Source of the DNA: Lytechinus pictus | Lineage: Eukaryota > Echinodermata > Echinoidea > Temnopleuroida > Toxopneustidae | Direction: 5' to 3' | Length of the DNA: 64,000 nt | Assembly: GCF_037042905.1 (NCBI RefSeq) | Contig: NC_087247.1 | Coordinates: forward strand, 38,829,420 to 38,893,419 | In this document: in pieces, positions 62,901 to 64,000 of the stretch | Numbering within the stretch: the first letter of the stretch is position 1 | How the letters are laid out: each line of letters starts with the position of its first letter | Program-made: the position numbers and the translations under genes | The notes under the pieces: model-generated | The model's database searches: none | Told to the model about the DNA's origin: nothing | Seen by the model: the letters and a program-made list of their open reading frames with translations, nothing else

Positions 62901-63089
62901 ATCAAAATTGCCATGGTAATTTAGGTAGTTTATTGATAACTTAATTGCATTGCAAATAGCCAGTGCTTATGATTAATTAACATTAGAATAAAATTCATTA
63001 AACTTACAAACATCTCCTTTCTTATCACCAGCAGAGCTGTCCTTCTTAGACGGTCCTGTATCCACTCCCAGTCCATCATAGAGAGACAT
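47880..63089 (-). CDS. RBM17: RNA-binding motif protein 17 / splicing factor 45, eleven coding exons
   Basis: RBM17/SPF45 is a nuclear U2-associated splicing factor that acts in the second step and in alternative 3' splice-site choice. Its UHM domain binds ULM peptides of SF3B1, SF1 and U2AF65. Minus-strand exons 63089-63008, 62715-62381, 62073-61919, 60806-60625, 59885-59814, 59554-59368, 58163-58009, 55092-54983, 50860-50762, 49168-49096 and 47977-47880 join in frame to give 515 aa (human 401). The N-terminus MSLYDGLGV and HLRMKKAALTEAQ are family hallmarks. The EYDPAYPNEYEK segment and an Arg/Asp/Glu repeat (~191-235) follow. The G-patch (~338-380; KIMTKYGFKEGAGLGKSEQG) precedes the C-terminal UHM (~422-515) with its R-x-F signature, GRFFGGR. 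The extra length is a Pro/Ser/Gly-rich N-terminal insert in exon 2 and Pro-rich linkers. A 5'UTR intron is likely (acceptor at 63126-63125). Confidence 0.95.
49096..49168 (-). CDS. RBM17: RBM17 exon 10
   Basis: This exon has 73 nt: DPLKPDTEAVRIFVEFTRVE and AAVK. VRIFVEF is the RNP1-position strand, which is degenerate as expected in a UHM that binds peptide rather than RNA. The donor is GTAATA. Confidence 0.95.
49838..50613. mobile_element. MITE with GGGGTGGTATTCTGAAAATT ends in RBM17 intron 9
   Basis: CTGGGGTGGTATTCTGAAAA and the complement of TTTTCATAATATGGCCCCTG are ~28-bp inverted termini. The motif TATTCTGAAAATTGTCTTA is repeated in tandem at the left end. The interior holds no ORF of note. 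Confidence 0.75.
50762..50860 (-). CDS. RBM17: RBM17 exon 9: UHM helix 1
   Basis: This exon has 33 codons: NMVGPGEVDDELEPETAEEC and TKYGEVVKVLIYE, the acidic first helix and second strand of the UHM. It is almost collinear with the human sequence. The donor is GTATGG. Confidence 0.96.
52215..53152. mobile_element. Tandem-repeat DNA element (GTCTCACCTGCAT ends), copy 2
   Basis: GTCTCACCTGCAT and ATGCAGGTGAGAC are the inverted ends. Four units of ~160-190 bp each contain GGCCAAAGTTCATTGACC and GACCTTGATCATGTGACCTG. It ends with a GCCGCCGTCGGAAAAGCGGC hairpin, as at 4.35 kb. It is inserted in the left arm of the RBM17 intron 8 inverted repeat and is therefore younger than that repeat. Confidence 0.85.
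53595..53621 (+). repeat. Poly-C run (27 bp)
   Basis: 27 consecutive C, preceded by GGGGGCAGCTG, in the unpaired centre of the RBM17 intron 8 inverted repeat. Several other C or G runs of 10-18 bp occur at transposon ends in the window; this is the longest. Confidence 0.95.
54983..55092 (-). CDS. RBM17: RBM17 exon 8
   Basis: This exon has 110 nt: EQVVMPPPSMPPPAAPKSGP, then TDVLRNPTKILLLT, the first beta strand (RNP2-like) of the UHM. The donor GTAGGT lies 11 bp from the end of a large inverted repeat. Confidence 0.94.
55371..56165 (-). pseudogene. 3' fragment of a CR1/L2-type LINE
   Basis: The frame at 56151-55735 encodes the C-terminal end of a LINE reverse transcriptase: SYETRNKSKFLIPFARTSL, then the WNLLP and FKCLCKQLL pattern (family pattern WN-LP ... 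F-k-lk-ll). The 3' end, at lower coordinates, finishes with AATAAATGAATTGAATT-type repeats. It is 5'-truncated, as usual, and lies in RBM17 intron 7. Confidence 0.75.
56609..57210. mobile_element. TTAA-ended MITE in RBM17 intron 7 (family B)
   Basis: TTAA-AGGGGAATCCAACCC faces GGCTGGATTCCCCT-TTAA. Internal blocks (AAGAAAGTTATG, TCGGACAAACAATAAG) parallel those of family A but differ in sequence. A fragment of this family lies at 40982-41096. Confidence 0.82.
58009..58163 (-). CDS. RBM17: RBM17 exon 7: G-patch domain
   Basis: This exon has 155 nt. It encodes TDSVAMKIMTKYGFKEGAGL, GKSEQGISTALQVEKTSRRG and GKII, a complete G-patch with the spaced glycines that bind DEAH-box helicases in this family. 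The donor is GTACCT. Confidence 0.96.
59227..59308. repeat. Hairpin (GAGTAGAA...AATCGGTTGTCT)
   Basis: GAGTAGAATAACAATCGGTTG pairs with CAACCGATTACTTTTCTTCTAC across a short AT-containing loop. It lies in RBM17 intron 6 and has no protein content. Confidence 0.7.
59368..59554 (-). CDS. RBM17: RBM17 exon 6
   Basis: This exon has 187 nt: a Pro-rich linker, PLPPSRDRPYADMMKRKNQD to FVKPPAPKPNFQVPVGLG. It is a loosely conserved stretch before the G-patch. The donor is GTAAGT, in phase 2. Confidence 0.9.
59814..59885 (-). CDS. RBM17: RBM17 exon 5
   Basis: This exon has 72 nt encoding TANRAAIAPPSSLINEDSKP and KDDG, in phase 1 at both ends. It corresponds to GGAAIAPPTSLVEKDKE of human RBM17. The donor is GTGAGT. 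Confidence 0.9.
60625..60806 (-). CDS. RBM17: RBM17 exon 4: Arg-Asp/Arg-Glu repeat
   Basis: This exon has 182 nt. About 45 residues of alternating RD/RE dipeptides are followed by EPQGFSRRPASDDEDDERD, which matches the GFARRPDPDSDEDED segment of human SPF45. The donor is GTATGT. The dipeptide tract is longer than in vertebrates. Confidence 0.92.
61090..61486 (+). repeat. Possible solo LTR in RBM17 intron 3
   Basis: A TATA-like CAATATAAAAGGGG (61177-61190) lies ~190 bp upstream of AATAAATG (61381). A terminal CAACGACAACACA and start sites around TGACGCACAG give an LTR-like layout of the Ty3/gypsy kind. I could not fix both ends or a target duplication. Confidence 0.35.
61919..62073 (-). CDS. 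RBM17: RBM17 exon 3
   Basis: This exon has 155 nt: APSYLPSSNLGSDGENEYDP, AYPNEYEKVAKKLREKRE and a charged RERDEQDRRERE run. The EYDPxxPNEYEKV core matches the vertebrate protein. The donor is GTAAGT. Confidence 0.93.
62381..62715 (-). CDS. RBM17: RBM17 exon 2
   Basis: This exon has 335 nt. It begins SGWSAGIKMMQSHLRMKKAA, the conserved N-terminal helix, then a low-complexity part with three SGRD/GGRD-like repeats (GRDTSGRDTSGRDAGG) absent from vertebrate SPF45. It ends SVPRL at donor GTAAGC. Confidence 0.9.
63008..63089 (-). CDS. RBM17: RBM17 exon 1 (coding)
   Basis: This exon has 82 nt from the ATG: MSLYDGLGVDTGPSKK..., ending one base into a Ser codon at donor GTAAGT. The first nine residues are nearly invariant in the family and fix the start. 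Confidence 0.93.
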
Positions 63090-64000
63090 AGTTCAATAAC
63101 AGTTCTGTTAACCTCCTCATAAATCTATAAATAAAAAAATAAAAATAAAAATTAAGTAAAGTATTAAAGATCGAATCACATTTTCTCAGCCTGACTGCAA
63201 TTAAACCGGCTGGTCCCCGGGTGCCTGTCTGATGATGATTGTGCAATTTCCTGTGGACAGGACGAATTAAATAAATATGAGATCATGAGACAGGTAGGAC
63301 TGTGGAAATAAGATTACCATGCAGGACCTTTCAATTTTCGTGCTTCAATTATTTGAACCGTAATGCTACAGTATTGCTGCATTCGCAGTTGCTTAAAACT
63401 ACTAAGATTCTTCACATTTTGCCCCGAGATGTCACTTTAACACCAGGAGTCCTGTGAAGGAATTGCAAGTTGCAAAGTAGCATACATGTAATGCAGCTCC
63501 TGAGCTGAGTGACTTCTCAGTGAAACTTACAAAAGAAATACAAAACTACTGAAAACTACAATAAGCTTATTCTGGTGTGCTGCTCTATGTCCAAATTTTC
63601 TTGCTCAGTCACATAAACTCCCTTGCATTTGGCAAATATGGGAGACAATCTCAGACCCTCGCGCATGCAATGTTTTGAAATCGGCAGCGAATTATTAATA
63701 CGTGTGAGGAACTCCATGTTGGCTCTAAATCACCAATTTTGAGACTGATAGACGCATGGAAAAGAAGTGAAACCTTGTGTAAGGTAAGAATATTAGTTTT
63801 AATTGTTTTTAAAGATCGTGCTGTTGCATGAATTTTATATTTCCCCCCCCATAAAATTCCACCTTTGTCACTCGGAATATCAGAGCGAGTTCACGGGCTC
63901 GATGTTCGGGTAGGTGGAGCGTAGTGTAGCGGTAGTTAAGTGGAGTGGAGCCTGCACGAACATCGCTTGAGGTACGTCCAGCCAGAGATGGAATAAAAAT
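63090..64000 (-). promoter_or_regulatory. RBM17: RBM17 5'UTR intron and presumed promoter
   Basis: The short leader 63090-63124 is preceded (minus sense) by TTTATTTATAG, a good acceptor, so a noncoding first exon is expected further right. CTCGCGCATGCA at 63659-63670 resembles an NRF-1 site, common in TATA-less housekeeping promoters. A donor-like AAG/GTAAGAAT on the plus strand at 63784 could belong to a divergent transcript. The GC-richer end (63.87-64.0 kb) has no ORF. Confidence 0.35.

Overview
The window is animal nuclear DNA: split genes with GT-AG introns of 0.3-5.6 kb, AT-rich and extremely repeat-dense intergenic and intronic sequence, and no operons, rRNA, tRNA or CRISPR that I can see. 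The three host proteins are metazoan. The style of the repeats (foldback MITEs with poly-C/poly-G termini, GAGCGCGAAGCGCGAGCT arrays, TGACCTTGATCATGTGACC tandem repeats, a BEL/Pao retrotransposon) suggests a marine invertebrate deuterostome, most likely an echinoderm such as a sea urchin. The species call is inference.

Layout. 1-4.9 kb: mobile DNA. A TA-flanked element (89-1268) carries a small C2H2 zinc-finger ORF; next come a decayed tandem-repeat transposon (1293-4415) filled with a GCGC-motif array and a further MITE (4531-4922). 7.1-24.05 kb, minus strand: a complete nine-exon gene for mitochondrial succinate-semialdehyde dehydrogenase (ALDH5A1/SSADH, 548 aa predicted), its introns full of MITEs, one with a minisatellite and one nested inside another. 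24-28 kb: intergenic repeats, a polypurine tract and two tandem copies of a foldback element. 28279-36749, minus strand: an intact, apparently very young BEL/Pao LTR retrotransposon (two 1614-bp LTRs, one 1706-aa gag-pol frame). A ~190-bp host sequence is duplicated on both sides of it. 37.4-43.4 kb, plus strand: a five-exon gene for TFIIIC subunit 6 (GTF3C6, 127 aa). 47.88-63.09 kb, minus strand, convergent with GTF3C6: an eleven-coding-exon gene for the splicing factor RBM17/SPF45 (515 aa).

The three host genes are unrelated in function: GABA/4-hydroxybutyrate catabolism, RNA polymerase III initiation and 3' splice-site choice. I see no sign that they work together. The main novelty is structural. 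RBM17 intron 8 is almost wholly a 3.6-kb inverted repeat whose arm ends 11 bp from the exon 8 splice donor. The BEL element sits between duplicated flanks. The zinc-finger element has arms studded with AGTGCT/AGCACT words.

Exon boundaries were read by eye from splice consensus, continuous frame and remembered protein families. All three reading frames close exactly. No alignment or database search was run.
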